Shown in pieces: positions 34,901-42,377 of a stretch of DNA of 64,000 nucleotides (position 1 is the first letter of the stretch; each line of letters opens with the position of its first letter). The stretch covers positions 248,001 to 312,000 of the forward strand of contig CP054936.1 in the NCBI GenBank assembly GCA_013364255.1, given 5' to 3'. The position numbers and the translations under genes are program-made. The notes under the pieces were generated by a model. The model saw only the letters and a program-made list of their open reading frames with translations, ran no database searches and was not told the origin of the DNA. Source of the stretch: Streptomyces seoulensis (GTDB taxonomy: Bacteria > Actinomycetota > Actinomycetes > Streptomycetales > Streptomycetaceae).

Positions 34901-37900
34901 TGCCCCTTCAGTACGCCGACTTCGCGGCCTGGCAGCGGACCCGGCTGAGCGGGCGGCAGCTGGCCGCGGACCTGGACTTCTGGCGGACCGAGCTGGCCGG
35001 CCTGACCACCGAGCCCCTGCCCCTGGACCGTCCCCGGCCGGCCGTCCAGGACGTCCGGGGCGCTCTGGCCGGGTTCACCGTCGACGCCCCGCTCGCGGCC
35101 CGGGTGCGCGCCTACAGCCGCGCCCAGGGCGTCACCACCTTCGTCACCATGCTCGCCCTCGTCGACGCCGCCCTGTACCGCTGGGCCGGGATGACCGACG
35201 TGGTGGTCGGCGTGGGCACCTCGGGCCGGACCGAGCCGGCCACGCACGAGCTGATCGGCTACTTCAACAACCTGCCGCCCTTCCGCACCCGGGTGGAGGG
35301 CTCGCTGGCCTTCGGGGACCTGGTGCGCCGCTGTGCCGCGACCGTCGCCGGCGTGCTCGACCACGAGGACATGCCGTTCGAGAAGATCGTCTCCGCGCTC
35401 TGCCGTCACCGCGAGCCCGGCCGCCACCCGCTGTACGACGTGGCCTACACCTACCAGAACGCGCCCGCCCCCGAACTGCCGCCCGGCGACCTGACCCTGT
35501 CGAGGCTGCTGGACTCGCCGACGGGCGGCATCGCCCCGGGCACGGCCAAGTTCGACCTCACCGTGGGGGTGACCGACCAGGACGACGGCCCGCTGCACGG
35601 CTACCTGGAGTACGCGCTCGCCCTGTTCGACCACGCCACCATGACCGGCCTCGCCGGCTGGCTCCCCCGTCTGCTGGACGCCGCGCTGGAGGACCCCGGC
35701 CGGCCGCTGGACACCCTGCCCGCCCCGCCGCCCCGCCCGCGGGCCGGTCCGCCCGCCGTACTCGTCGGCGCGGAACCGGCCGCTCGGGACGAACGGCTCG
35801 TCGACGACCTGGTACGGCGGCAGGCGGCGCGCCACCCCGGCCGGCCCGCGGTGGTCGGCGCCTCGGGCTCGCACACGTACGCGGAGATCGACGCGGCGGC
35901 CGACCGGCTGGCCCATGCCCTGGCCGTCGCCGGCGCCGGGCCGGGCAGCCTGGTGCCGGTGGTGGCCGACCGGGGCCCGGACCTGGTCGTGGGCTGGCTC
36001 GGCGTGGTCCGGGCCGGCGCCGCCTTCCTGCCCGTCGACCCGGCCTGGCCGCGCGGGCGGATCGAGGACGTCCTGGACGGCGCGCGGATCCCGGCGTCCG
36101 CCCCGGTGGTCGGCAGTCTGCCCGGCCGCGTCTGCCTGCCCGCGCGCCCGGCCGGACCCGGCGACGGCACGGGCCCGGGCCCGGGCACCGGCACCGGCAC
36201 CGGCACCGGCACGGCTCCGGCGCGGCGGCCCGGGCCGGACGACCTGGCCTACGTCGTCTACACCTCCGGCTCGACCGGTGAGCCGCACGGCTGCGAGATC
36301 CGGCACGCCGGTCTGCGCGACCTCGTCCTCTGGTACCAGGACGCGATCGGGCTGACCGGCGAGGACCGGGTGGCGCAGACGGCGGCGCCGGGGTTCGACG
36401 CGGCCGTGCTGGAGGTCTGGTCGGCCCTGTGCGCCGGCGCCACCCTCCACTTCGCGCCCACCGCGCTGGAGGAGCCGGGCGCGTTCCTGCGCCGGCTCGC
36501 CGAGGACGGCGTCACCGCGGCCTTCCTGCCGACCCGGCTCGCCGAGATCGTCCTGACGGAGTGCGCCTGGCCGCCGGATCTCCGGCTGCGGGTGGTGGCG
36601 ACCGGCGGCGACCGGCTGCGGGTGCGGCCCCCGGCCGACTGCCCGTTCCGGCTGCTGAACATGTACGGCCCGGCCGAGTGCACGGTCGTCTCCACCGCCG
36701 AGTGGATCGAACCCGCCGACAGCACCGGGGGGATCGAGCGCGACGCCGGCCAGGATCTGCCCGGCATCGGACGGCCCGTCACCGGCACGTCGGTGTACCT
36801 GCTGGACGGCCGCGGCGCGCCGGTCGCGGCGGGCCGGACCGGGGAGATCACCATCGGCGGCCGTGCCGTCGGCCGCGGGTACCGGGCCCTTCCCGGCCTG
36901 ACCGCCCGGCGCTTCACCGCCGACCCGTTCGGGTCCGGGCCGGGCGGCCGGATGTACCGGACCGGCGACCTCGGGCGGCTGCGCCCGGACGGCACGATCG
37001 AGTTCCGGGGCCGCCTGGACGACCAGGTGGAGATCCACGGTCAGCGGGTGGAGCCCGCCGAGACGGAACGGGTGCTCCTCGCCCACCCCTCGGTCCGCGC
37101 CGCCGTGGTGGTGCCGTCGCCGGGGCCCGGCGGGACGGTCCGGCTGACCGCCCATGTGACCACCGTCGACCCGGCGCCGACCGGGGAGGGCCTGCGCCAC
37201 TGGGCCGGCCGCAGGCTGCCCGCCTTCATGGTGCCGAGGACGGTCGTCCGGCACGACCGGCTGCCCCTGACCGCGACCGGAAAGCCCGACCGCGCCCTGC
37301 TGCGACGGCTCGCCCATGCCCCTGTGGAGGAGACGGCTGTGCCGAACACCCCGACCGCCCCGCCGAGCGCGCCCGCGCTCCGGCCCGCTGCCGCCGCCGA
37401 CGAGAGCGGGCCCGGCGCCCCGTACGCCGAGGAGGTGCTGACCCGTGTGGTGGCCGAGCTGCTGGGCGCCGATCGGGTCCGGCCCGAGGACAACTTCTTC
37501 GACGTGGGCGGCGATTCGGTCCTCGGGGTCCGGGTCGCCGCCCGAGCCGCCCGCTCGGGCGTCCACTTCACCCCCCAGCAACTGCTCCAGCACCACAGCC
37601 TGCGGGAACTGGCGGCGGCGGCATCGGTCACCGCGCCCACCGCACGGCCCGGCGGCGGGAGCACGGACGTCAGGAGCCCCGACGGCGAACGGGTACGCCG
37701 GGGGCCGGTCCCGCTCACCCCGATCATGCGCACCTTCCTGGACCGCATGCCGCCCGGAGCGCCGGACTTCGCGGACGCGCACCTGCTGGAGCTCACCGCG
37801 CGGGTCGGCGCCGAGGACGTGCGGGCGGTGATCGGGCACCTGCTGGCGCGGCACGAACCACTGCGCTACCGCTTCCCCCGCAACGACCTGGGCTGGCGGA

Positions 37901-38994
37901 TCGAGCGCGCCGCACCGGGCGACGTCCACGTGTTCGACTCGCTGGTGCTGCCGCCGCTGGACCCGGCGGCCGAGCGTGACTTCCTGACGGCCGACCTGGC
38001 ACGGCTCAGGACACGGGTCGACCTGGAACGCGGGCCCGCCCTGCGCGTGCGCCACTACGACCGCGGGCACGGCCGCCCGGCCTGGATCGTCCTGCTGATC
38101 CACCACTTCGTCTTCGACAACATGTCCACCGTCGTCCTCATCGACGAACTCGACACGCTCCTCGGCGAGCTGGCCGCCGGGCGCCCGCTGCCGGCGCCCG
38201 TGCCGGTGCCGACCTGGCCCGACTGGTCCCGGCATCTGACCGACATGGCCTCCTCGGACGAACTGGCCGGCGAACTCGCCTACTGGACCGGCGTCCTGGA
38301 GAGCGGCGCCCGCTCCCACCCCGCCGCCCAGCCTCCCTTCGGCGGCCGGCCGGCCGGCGGCGCCGTGCAGCGCGCGGTGGAGGCGGACCGCGTGGCCCGG
38401 GTGCTGCGCGGCGGCCCGGACGCGGAACCGGCCGCCCTGACCGCGTTCGCCCATGCCCTCGCCCGCCGCCGCGGCGCCTCCACCGTCTCCGTGATGACGG
38501 AGGGCCGCGCCGAACCCAACGTCTTCCGGCCGGCCGGCGCCTCCCCCGCCATCGGCTGGTTCACCACCCTGCATCCGCTGACCCTGTCCGCCGACCCGGA
38601 CGCCGGGGTCCGGGACGCCCTCGCGTCCGTCACGGACACGGTCCGCTCCGTGCCCAACGACGGTGTCGGCTACGGCATCCTGCGGCACCTGAGCCCCGGC
38701 TCCCCCGGCGTGGACCGGCTGCGCGCCCTGCCCGAGCCGGAGGCCCTGGTGATCCACGGCACCCACGACGGCTCCGGCTTCGACACCGGCGTACGGCTGC
38801 TGCGCACCCGCCGCGACCTGGCCTCCGGCGCGCCCCGGCTGCTGCCCGGCGGGTTTCCCCTGGTGCTGACGTCGACCGTCACCGAGGACGGCGCGCTGCG
38901 GCTGGTGCTGCTGTACGACGACAGCCACAGCGAGAAGGAGGCCGACGCCCTCGCCGACGAGACGGTACGCGCCTTCACCGGACTGCGGGACTGA
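31915..38994 (+). CDS. Hybrid PKS-NRPS: KS-degenerate AT-ACP / C-A-PCP-E-like
   Basis: 2359 residues. KS (1-420): Cys163 in DTACSS, His300 in HGSATPLGD, His340 in GHLGN, so catalytically complete although the usual HGTGT reads HGSAT. Residues about 510-690 align with an AT domain (LLRQLALHRLLVSWGL before, PTYPFDPVRCWV after) but the GHSxG site reads GRGTD (578-582) and the domain is about 120 residues short. Then carrier (Ser770), C (HHHIVFDG near 963), A4 (about 1296-1790; hand-read code DALAAGMVVK, unrecognised), PCP (Ser1868) and a terminal epimerisation-like domain (HHFVFDN at 2063, GWFTTLHPL, VGYGILRHL). ATG 31915 follows GGGGGTGGGG. A GTG at 31852 overlaps the preceding stop (GTGA) and would add 21 residues. 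No thioesterase. Confidence 0.93.
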   Translation: MRHEDVAIIGAAGLFPGADGLDDFHRRLRTGYDGIAPPTADRVRLHGAPPGDRYLSLGHLDRIDLFDHAFFRISRREAELMDPHQRLVLQLSHRAVESAGYAVGRLRGSRTAVCLAHTDSLYGTLCPGDDPQGILGTLSAATAARVAYLLDLVGPALVVDTACSSALAAVAQAVRALRCGEADLALAGGISVQTVLTVRDERETLRGIESPSGSCRPFDARADGTVGGEGGGIVLLKPLRRALADGDQVLAVLKGIAVNHNGYRAASMGAPSQRAQTEVITAAWRDADIDPRTVGYVECHGSATPLGDVVEADALRLAFQGAGVDTPSCVIGSVKGDIGHLGNAAGIAGLLKAVGSVRDGVIHPLAHFTEPNPLIDFGGPLRLRPAGGPWPEGNGLPRRAGVSSFGLTGTNVHAVLEQAPGPRPVGSPPSRVPAAQLVTVSARSVTALDRYRLRLADFAESTAHDLRTLAHVLNRGRDDHPYRLAVTATDMADLARALRSAPLPAPEDAAEQRPVVLLFSPDAVIPSGDWAESAAQAPALADVATVPGAGPRGTTLLRQLALHRLLVSWGLTGTQLVGRGTDAPAVRAVRGELSPEEAARAADAEEPAAVDPDRLRRAVGVFRAEGAVLVEMGADGMLSRALREAAPDLTVLPLLTGSGLRGLLERFGRLYALGGTVDWEHHYRDSAVPRIAAPTYPFDPVRCWVRAPEGVPPAAGRTAPRAPEPEDRRFPAPRRGGAATERLVAAVWRDVLGTGELDGDADYFALGGTSIAGISVLRRLEHDLGVPLTFADLYAHRTVRALAAHLTGRQRSDQAPTGRRTIPPLASRDRLPLSYGQEQLWYLDRLHPPGPLYNIPADLRLRGPLDAGALRGALADLAARHEVLRVRIRDEEGEPYAEPLPAGPVLALVDLTTLPAAEREPRAVALAHEEALRPFDLAEGPLLRATLLRLADDDHVLLYTHHHIVFDGWSPSVFFRDLFALYRARTTGIPARLPELPLQYADFAAWQRTRLSGRQLAADLDFWRTELAGLTTEPLPLDRPRPAVQDVRGALAGFTVDAPLAARVRAYSRAQGVTTFVTMLALVDAALYRWAGMTDVVVGVGTSGRTEPATHELIGYFNNLPPFRTRVEGSLAFGDLVRRCAATVAGVLDHEDMPFEKIVSALCRHREPGRHPLYDVAYTYQNAPAPELPPGDLTLSRLLDSPTGGIAPGTAKFDLTVGVTDQDDGPLHGYLEYALALFDHATMTGLAGWLPRLLDAALEDPGRPLDTLPAPPPRPRAGPPAVLVGAEPAARDERLVDDLVRRQAARHPGRPAVVGASGSHTYAEIDAAADRLAHALAVAGAGPGSLVPVVADRGPDLVVGWLGVVRAGAAFLPVDPAWPRGRIEDVLDGARIPASAPVVGSLPGRVCLPARPAGPGDGTGPGPGTGTGTGTGTAPARRPGPDDLAYVVYTSGSTGEPHGCEIRHAGLRDLVLWYQDAIGLTGEDRVAQTAAPGFDAAVLEVWSALCAGATLHFAPTALEEPGAFLRRLAEDGVTAAFLPTRLAEIVLTECAWPPDLRLRVVATGGDRLRVRPPADCPFRLLNMYGPAECTVVSTAEWIEPADSTGGIERDAGQDLPGIGRPVTGTSVYLLDGRGAPVAAGRTGEITIGGRAVGRGYRALPGLTARRFTADPFGSGPGGRMYRTGDLGRLRPDGTIEFRGRLDDQVEIHGQRVEPAETERVLLAHPSVRAAVVVPSPGPGGTVRLTAHVTTVDPAPTGEGLRHWAGRRLPAFMVPRTVVRHDRLPLTATGKPDRALLRRLAHAPVEETAVPNTPTAPPSAPALRPAAAADESGPGAPYAEEVLTRVVAELLGADRVRPEDNFFDVGGDSVLGVRVAARAARSGVHFTPQQLLQHHSLRELAAAASVTAPTARPGGGSTDVRSPDGERVRRGPVPLTPIMRTFLDRMPPGAPDFADAHLLELTARVGAEDVRAVIGHLLARHEPLRYRFPRNDLGWRIERAAPGDVHVFDSLVLPPLDPAAERDFLTADLARLRTRVDLERGPALRVRHYDRGHGRPAWIVLLIHHFVFDNMSTVVLIDELDTLLGELAAGRPLPAPVPVPTWPDWSRHLTDMASSDELAGELAYWTGVLESGARSHPAAQPPFGGRPAGGAVQRAVEADRVARVLRGGPDAEPAALTAFAHALARRRGASTVSVMTEGRAEPNVFRPAGASPAIGWFTTLHPLTLSADPDAGVRDALASVTDTVRSVPNDGVGYGILRHLSPGSPGVDRLRALPEPEALVIHGTHDGSGFDTGVRLLRTRRDLASGAPRLLPGGFPLVLTSTVTEDGALRLVLLYDDSHSEKEADALADETVRAFTGLRD
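36184..36213. repeat. (GGCACC)n repeat in A4
   Basis: Four perfect GGCACC units plus flanking variants encode a Gly-Thr run (PGTGTGTGTGT) just before the A3 core YTSGSTGEPHG of the fourth adenylation domain. This is the same position class as the repeat in A1. Confidence 0.85.
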
Positions 38995-38995
38995 G

Positions 38996-40006
38996 ATGGC
39001 CGCCATCGCGCTGCGCGCGGCCTCCTGGTACCTGCCGCCCACCGCGGTCGCCGTGGCGGACCTGCCGGAGCTGGCCGCTCTGCCGGCGGCCGAGCGAGCG
39101 GTGTGCGAGGCGCTGGGCATCGACGAGATCCGAGCCGACGACAGCCTGAGCACCGTCGACCTGGCCCTGCGCGCCGCCCGGCAGACCCTCGCCGAGGCCG
39201 GCCTCGAACCCGGCGACGTGGACGCCCTCGTGGTCGTGGAGCCCCGGGCGCCCGAGGCGTTCATCACCTCGGAGGTCACCAGGCTCCAGGCCCTGCTGGG
39301 CGCCGACCGGGCGCTGGCGTTCTCCGTCGGCGGCCTCGGCTGCGCCTCCCTCACCCCGGCCCTGCTGACCGCGCGGGGCCTGCTGTACGGCGACCCCGAC
39401 GTCCGTCACGTCCTGGTGGTCCACGGCAGCAGACCGGCGGCCCCGCACCGCTACCGCCACCCGGTCACCGTGTACGGCGACTGCGGTCAGGCGCTGCTGG
39501 TCACCCGGGACGGCGGCCCGGTGCGGATCACCGACATCCTGATGGAGAGCGACGGCGCCTACTGGGACCTGTTCCGCGTCGACTTCCGCGACCGCCCCGA
39601 GCAGGCGTGGCGGGAGGTGTGCACCGACGTGCCGCGCTACTCGTTCACCCTGGCCATGGAGAGCCGGACCCGGCTGCGGGCCCTGCGGGACCGGCTCCTG
39701 GACCGCAACAACCTGCGCACCGCCGACATCCGACGCCACGTCGGCCAGAACCTCTCCCTGAGTGCCTTCCGCTTCCACGAGGAGGCACTCGGCGCGGCCC
39801 TCGACACCGCGTGCCGCGACAATCTGCGCCGCTTCGGCCACCTCGGCGCCAACGACCCCCTCTTCAACCTCTACACCGCGCTGGCCCGCGAGGGTCCGGG
39901 CGATCCCGGCCCCTCCGTCGTCCTCAACATCAGCCCGGCCGCCTCCTGGAGCGTCCTGCTGGTGGACGACGGCGCGGCCTCGCAGAGCCGTTCGCTCGCC
40001 TTGTGA
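38996..40006 (+). CDS. KASIII-like ketosynthase/acyltransferase with Cys-His-His site
   Basis: 336-residue FabH-fold protein. Cys116 in VGGLGCASL aligns with the FabH nucleophile, His248 (RRHVGQN) with the FabH histidine, and His282 (FGHLGAN) with the position normally Asn. So the triad reads Cys-His-His rather than Cys-His-Asn, and the usual HQAN motif is HVGQN. The ATG is one base after the NRPS stop, so it is co-translated with the assembly line. Relatives in natural-product pathways perform starter condensation, off-loading C-C bond formation or acyl transfer. With no thioesterase in the line and a hydroxymalonyl-ACP cassette alongside, chain release or extender use is the most attractive inference. 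Priming is an alternative. Confidence 0.85.
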   Translation: MAAIALRAASWYLPPTAVAVADLPELAALPAAERAVCEALGIDEIRADDSLSTVDLALRAARQTLAEAGLEPGDVDALVVVEPRAPEAFITSEVTRLQALLGADRALAFSVGGLGCASLTPALLTARGLLYGDPDVRHVLVVHGSRPAAPHRYRHPVTVYGDCGQALLVTRDGGPVRITDILMESDGAYWDLFRVDFRDRPEQAWREVCTDVPRYSFTLAMESRTRLRALRDRLLDRNNLRTADIRRHVGQNLSLSAFRFHEEALGAALDTACRDNLRRFGHLGANDPLFNLYTALAREGPGDPGPSVVLNISPAASWSVLLVDDGAASQSRSLAL

Positions 40007-40072
40007 GGACGATCCCGGGGCGCGGCCGCGAACCGCCGCCGGGTGCGGGCGTCTTCGGCCGGGAGGCACGTC

Positions 40073-41593
40073 TCAGTTCCCCGTGCCGGGGGCGCCCGCC
40101 CACGCGGTCAGTGCCCGCGCGCGCCCGGCCCGCCGCCCGGCCGGGTCGGCTGCCCGGCTCGCCCAGGCGACATGGCCGTCGGGGCGCACCAAGACCTCCG
40201 ACACACCGGCCAGTTCGGGGTGCTGGTCCCAGCCCGTCACCGTCACGGCTTCGACGCGTCCGCCCCACCCGACCTCGACGGTGGATGCGAGCGCCCCGTC
40301 CCCGGCGAAGTCCAGCAGCACGAAACAGCTGCGGTCGGTCAGCTCGTAGAACCGCGTGGCGGACGATCCCGCGGCGGTCAGGCCGATGTCCGGCATGCGC
40401 CGTCCCTCCAGCGGGTCGGCGTCCGGGCGGCGGGCGGGGTAGACGGTGCCGAGGGCGGACACCCGCGCGGCCAGGGTCCGGTTGACCTCGGCCATGCCCA
40501 GGAACTCGTCGAGCATCCCGCGCAACGCGGTGCCGGGTCCCGCGTACTGCGGGACGAGTGTCAGTTCCGCCAGCAGGGTCTGGACCTCCGTGTTCTCGAC
40601 GACCGCCGCGCCGACCGGCCGGCGCTCGGCGTCGTAGCCGTCCAGCAGTCCGGGCGGCGCCCAGCCGCCGATCTCGGCCGCCAGCCGCCAGGCCAGGCCG
40701 GCGGCGTCCTGCAACCCGGTGTTGAGGCCCTGTCCGCCCGCGGGGAAGTGGATGTGGGCGGCGTCGCCCGCCAGCAGGATCCGGCCCGCGCGGTAACGGT
40801 CGGCGAGGCGGCTGGCGTTGCCGAAGCGGGACAGCCAGCGCGGCCGGCCGACACCGCAGTCGGATCCGCAGATGTCCGTCAGGGAGGCCCGGAACTCCTC
40901 CAGCGTCACGGGCTCCCGGGAGGGGACGCGCATCCGCGCGGGGTCGAGGTAGACGAGCCGGGTGGCCCCGTCCTCCAGCGGTGCGACCAGCACACCGCGG
41001 GCCCGCGCGCGCCGAAGCGCCGGATCGGCCGGGTCGATGGTCTCGAAGTCGCCGAGCACACCGGTCAGCGTCTCGTCCGTTCCGGGGAAGCCGATTCCTG
41101 CGGCCGTGCGCACCAGGCTGCGTGCGCCGTCGCAGCCCACCGCGTAGGCCGCCCGGAGGGTTCGCCGTCCGCCGGGGCCGCGTACGTCCACCTCGACGCC
41201 GTCGGCGTCCTGGCGCACGTCGACGGTCTCGTGCCCGCGCAGGATCTCGACGCCCAGCTCGCCGGCCCGCTCCGCCAGCAGGGCCTCGGTGCGGGCCTGG
41301 GCGATGAACAGCGTGTAGGCGTGGCGGCTGTCGAGGGCGGTGAAGTCGAGCCGGGTCTCCAGGCCCGCGAAGTGCCAGCCCGGCACGGTGGCGCCGGCCG
41401 CGAGGAAGCGGGGGGCCAGGCCCCGCAGGTCCATCAGCTCGATGCTGCGCGGGTGCAGCGTCAGGGCCCGGGAGTCGCGCTGCGGTGCGAGGCGGCGCTC
41501 GACGAGCAACGGCCGGACGCCCGCCAGCGCCAGTTCGCAGGCGAGCATCAGTCCGGTCGGGCCGGCTCCGACGACGATCACATCAGGGGTCAC
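40073..41593 (-). CDS. FAD-dependent aromatic monooxygenase (PheA/TfdB/Rox-like)
   Basis: 506 residues. GAGPTGLMLACELALAG is the FAD fold at the N-terminus, VGCDGARSLVR the DG motif, and LLAGDAAHIHFPAGGQGLN the GD motif. A C-terminal thioredoxin-like domain follows (SCFVLLDFAG...VLVRPDGHVAW). The family hydroxylates phenols, polyketides or rifamycins. The GTG at 41593 is preferred: GAGGAGG lies 5 bases upstream, while the reading from 41617 has none. Its gene is convergent with the KASIII-like gene, 66 bases apart, and divergent from a TetR regulator with a near-perfect palindrome between them. It could tailor the NRPS-PKS product or give resistance; neither is proven. Confidence 0.9.
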   Translation of the reverse strand: MTPDVIVVGAGPTGLMLACELALAGVRPLLVERRLAPQRDSRALTLHPRSIELMDLRGLAPRFLAAGATVPGWHFAGLETRLDFTALDSRHAYTLFIAQARTEALLAERAGELGVEILRGHETVDVRQDADGVEVDVRGPGGRRTLRAAYAVGCDGARSLVRTAAGIGFPGTDETLTGVLGDFETIDPADPALRRARARGVLVAPLEDGATRLVYLDPARMRVPSREPVTLEEFRASLTDICGSDCGVGRPRWLSRFGNASRLADRYRAGRILLAGDAAHIHFPAGGQGLNTGLQDAAGLAWRLAAEIGGWAPPGLLDGYDAERRPVGAAVVENTEVQTLLAELTLVPQYAGPGTALRGMLDEFLGMAEVNRTLAARVSALGTVYPARRPDADPLEGRRMPDIGLTAAGSSATRFYELTDRSCFVLLDFAGDGALASTVEVGWGGRVEAVTVTGWDQHPELAGVSEVLVRPDGHVAWASRAADPAGRRAGRARALTAWAGAPGTGN

Positions 41594-41610
41594 ATGCGCC
41601 TCCTCATTAA

Positions 41611-41638
41611 TGAACAACGTTCACGTGAACGTCGTTCA
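41611..41638. promoter_or_regulatory. 28-bp near-perfect palindromic operator
   Basis: Two half-sites TGAACAACGTTCA and TGAACGTCGTTCA flank a central CG dyad, so TGAAC/GTTCA recurs four times. Only one position pair breaks the 28-bp symmetry. It lies between the divergent monooxygenase and TetR genes and covers the likely -35 of the latter, so it is a strong candidate for the TetR operator controlling both. Confidence 0.85.
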
Positions 41639-41639
41639 C

Positions 41640-41645
41640 TATAAT
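41640..41645 (+). promoter_or_regulatory. -10 box TATAAT of the tetR gene; leaderless transcript likely
   Basis: A perfect TATAAT ends 7 bases before the TetR ATG at 41653. Transcription would start at or next to the A of ATG, and there is no room for a ribosome-binding site, so a leaderless mRNA is predicted. The weak -35 (TTCACG at 41620-41625) lies inside the palindrome. Confidence 0.7.
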
Positions 41646-41652
41646 CACCGCC

Positions 41653-42324
41653 ATGAGCGATCCGTCAACCTCCCGTCCCGCCCGCGGCCGGCCGCCCCGC
41701 CTCGACCAGGCGCGCACCGTCGAGACCGCCTTGGCGCTGCTGAACGACGCCGGCCTCGACGCGCTGACCATGCGGCGGCTGGCGGAGGCGATGGGCGTGC
41801 AGGCGGGGGCGCTGTACCGGTACTTCCGGACCAAGGAGGACCTGCTGACCGCGATGGCCGAGCGCATGATGGCCGGCGTCCGCGGCCCTGCGGGCGGTGC
41901 GGACTGGCGTGACCGCCTCTCCGGCCTGGCCGGGGCGTTGCGGCAGGCCCTGCTGGCCCACCGCGACGGCGCCCGGGTGTTCGCCGGGACGCACTCCACC
42001 GGTCCGGGCACCCTGGGCTTCGCGGAGACCTGCACGGGCGTCCTGCGCGACGCCGGATTCAGCGACGCGGACGCGGCCCGGGCCGTGATGGCGGTGGTCC
42101 ACTTCACCGTCGGGCACACCCTGGAGGAGCAGGCCGCGCTACGGCCGGACGGCGACTCGCCGGCCGACCCGGAGGTTCTGCGCGAGGCGGTCGCCTCCGG
42201 CGCGTACCCCCACCTCACAGCCGCCCTGCCCACCCTCGCCGAGCCGGACTACACGCCCCACTTCGACTTCGGCCTCGCCCTGCTGGTGGCGGGGCTCGAA
42301 GCGCTGCGTCGGCCGCACCCGTGA
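41653..42324 (+). CDS. TetR-family repressor with TetR-class C-terminal domain
   Basis: 223 residues. The HTH segment is TVETALALLNDAGLDALTM then RRLAEAMGVQAGALYRYFRTKEDLL. The C-terminal domain (GTHSTGPGTLGFAETCTGVL...AVMAVVHFTVGHTLEEQA) resembles that of tetracycline repressors, which sense drug-like ligands. It is divergent from the FAD monooxygenase with a 28-bp palindrome between them. Together they look like a drug-responsive oxygenase module, which could sense the product of the adjacent cluster. Confidence 0.93.
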   Translation: MSDPSTSRPARGRPPRLDQARTVETALALLNDAGLDALTMRRLAEAMGVQAGALYRYFRTKEDLLTAMAERMMAGVRGPAGGADWRDRLSGLAGALRQALLAHRDGARVFAGTHSTGPGTLGFAETCTGVLRDAGFSDADAARAVMAVVHFTVGHTLEEQAALRPDGDSPADPEVLREAVASGAYPHLTAALPTLAEPDYTPHFDFGLALLVAGLEALRRPHP

Positions 42325-42377
42325 TGTGAGGGGCCCGGGCCGCCGGGCCGAGTTCGGAGACCGCGGGATCTTCGACG

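Noticed and set aside
25949..39354. Very long open frames on the minus strand opposite the NRPS genes (up to about 2700 codons)
   Set aside because: They are antisense mirrors of GC-rich codons, show no protein family, and overlap strong forward domains throughout.
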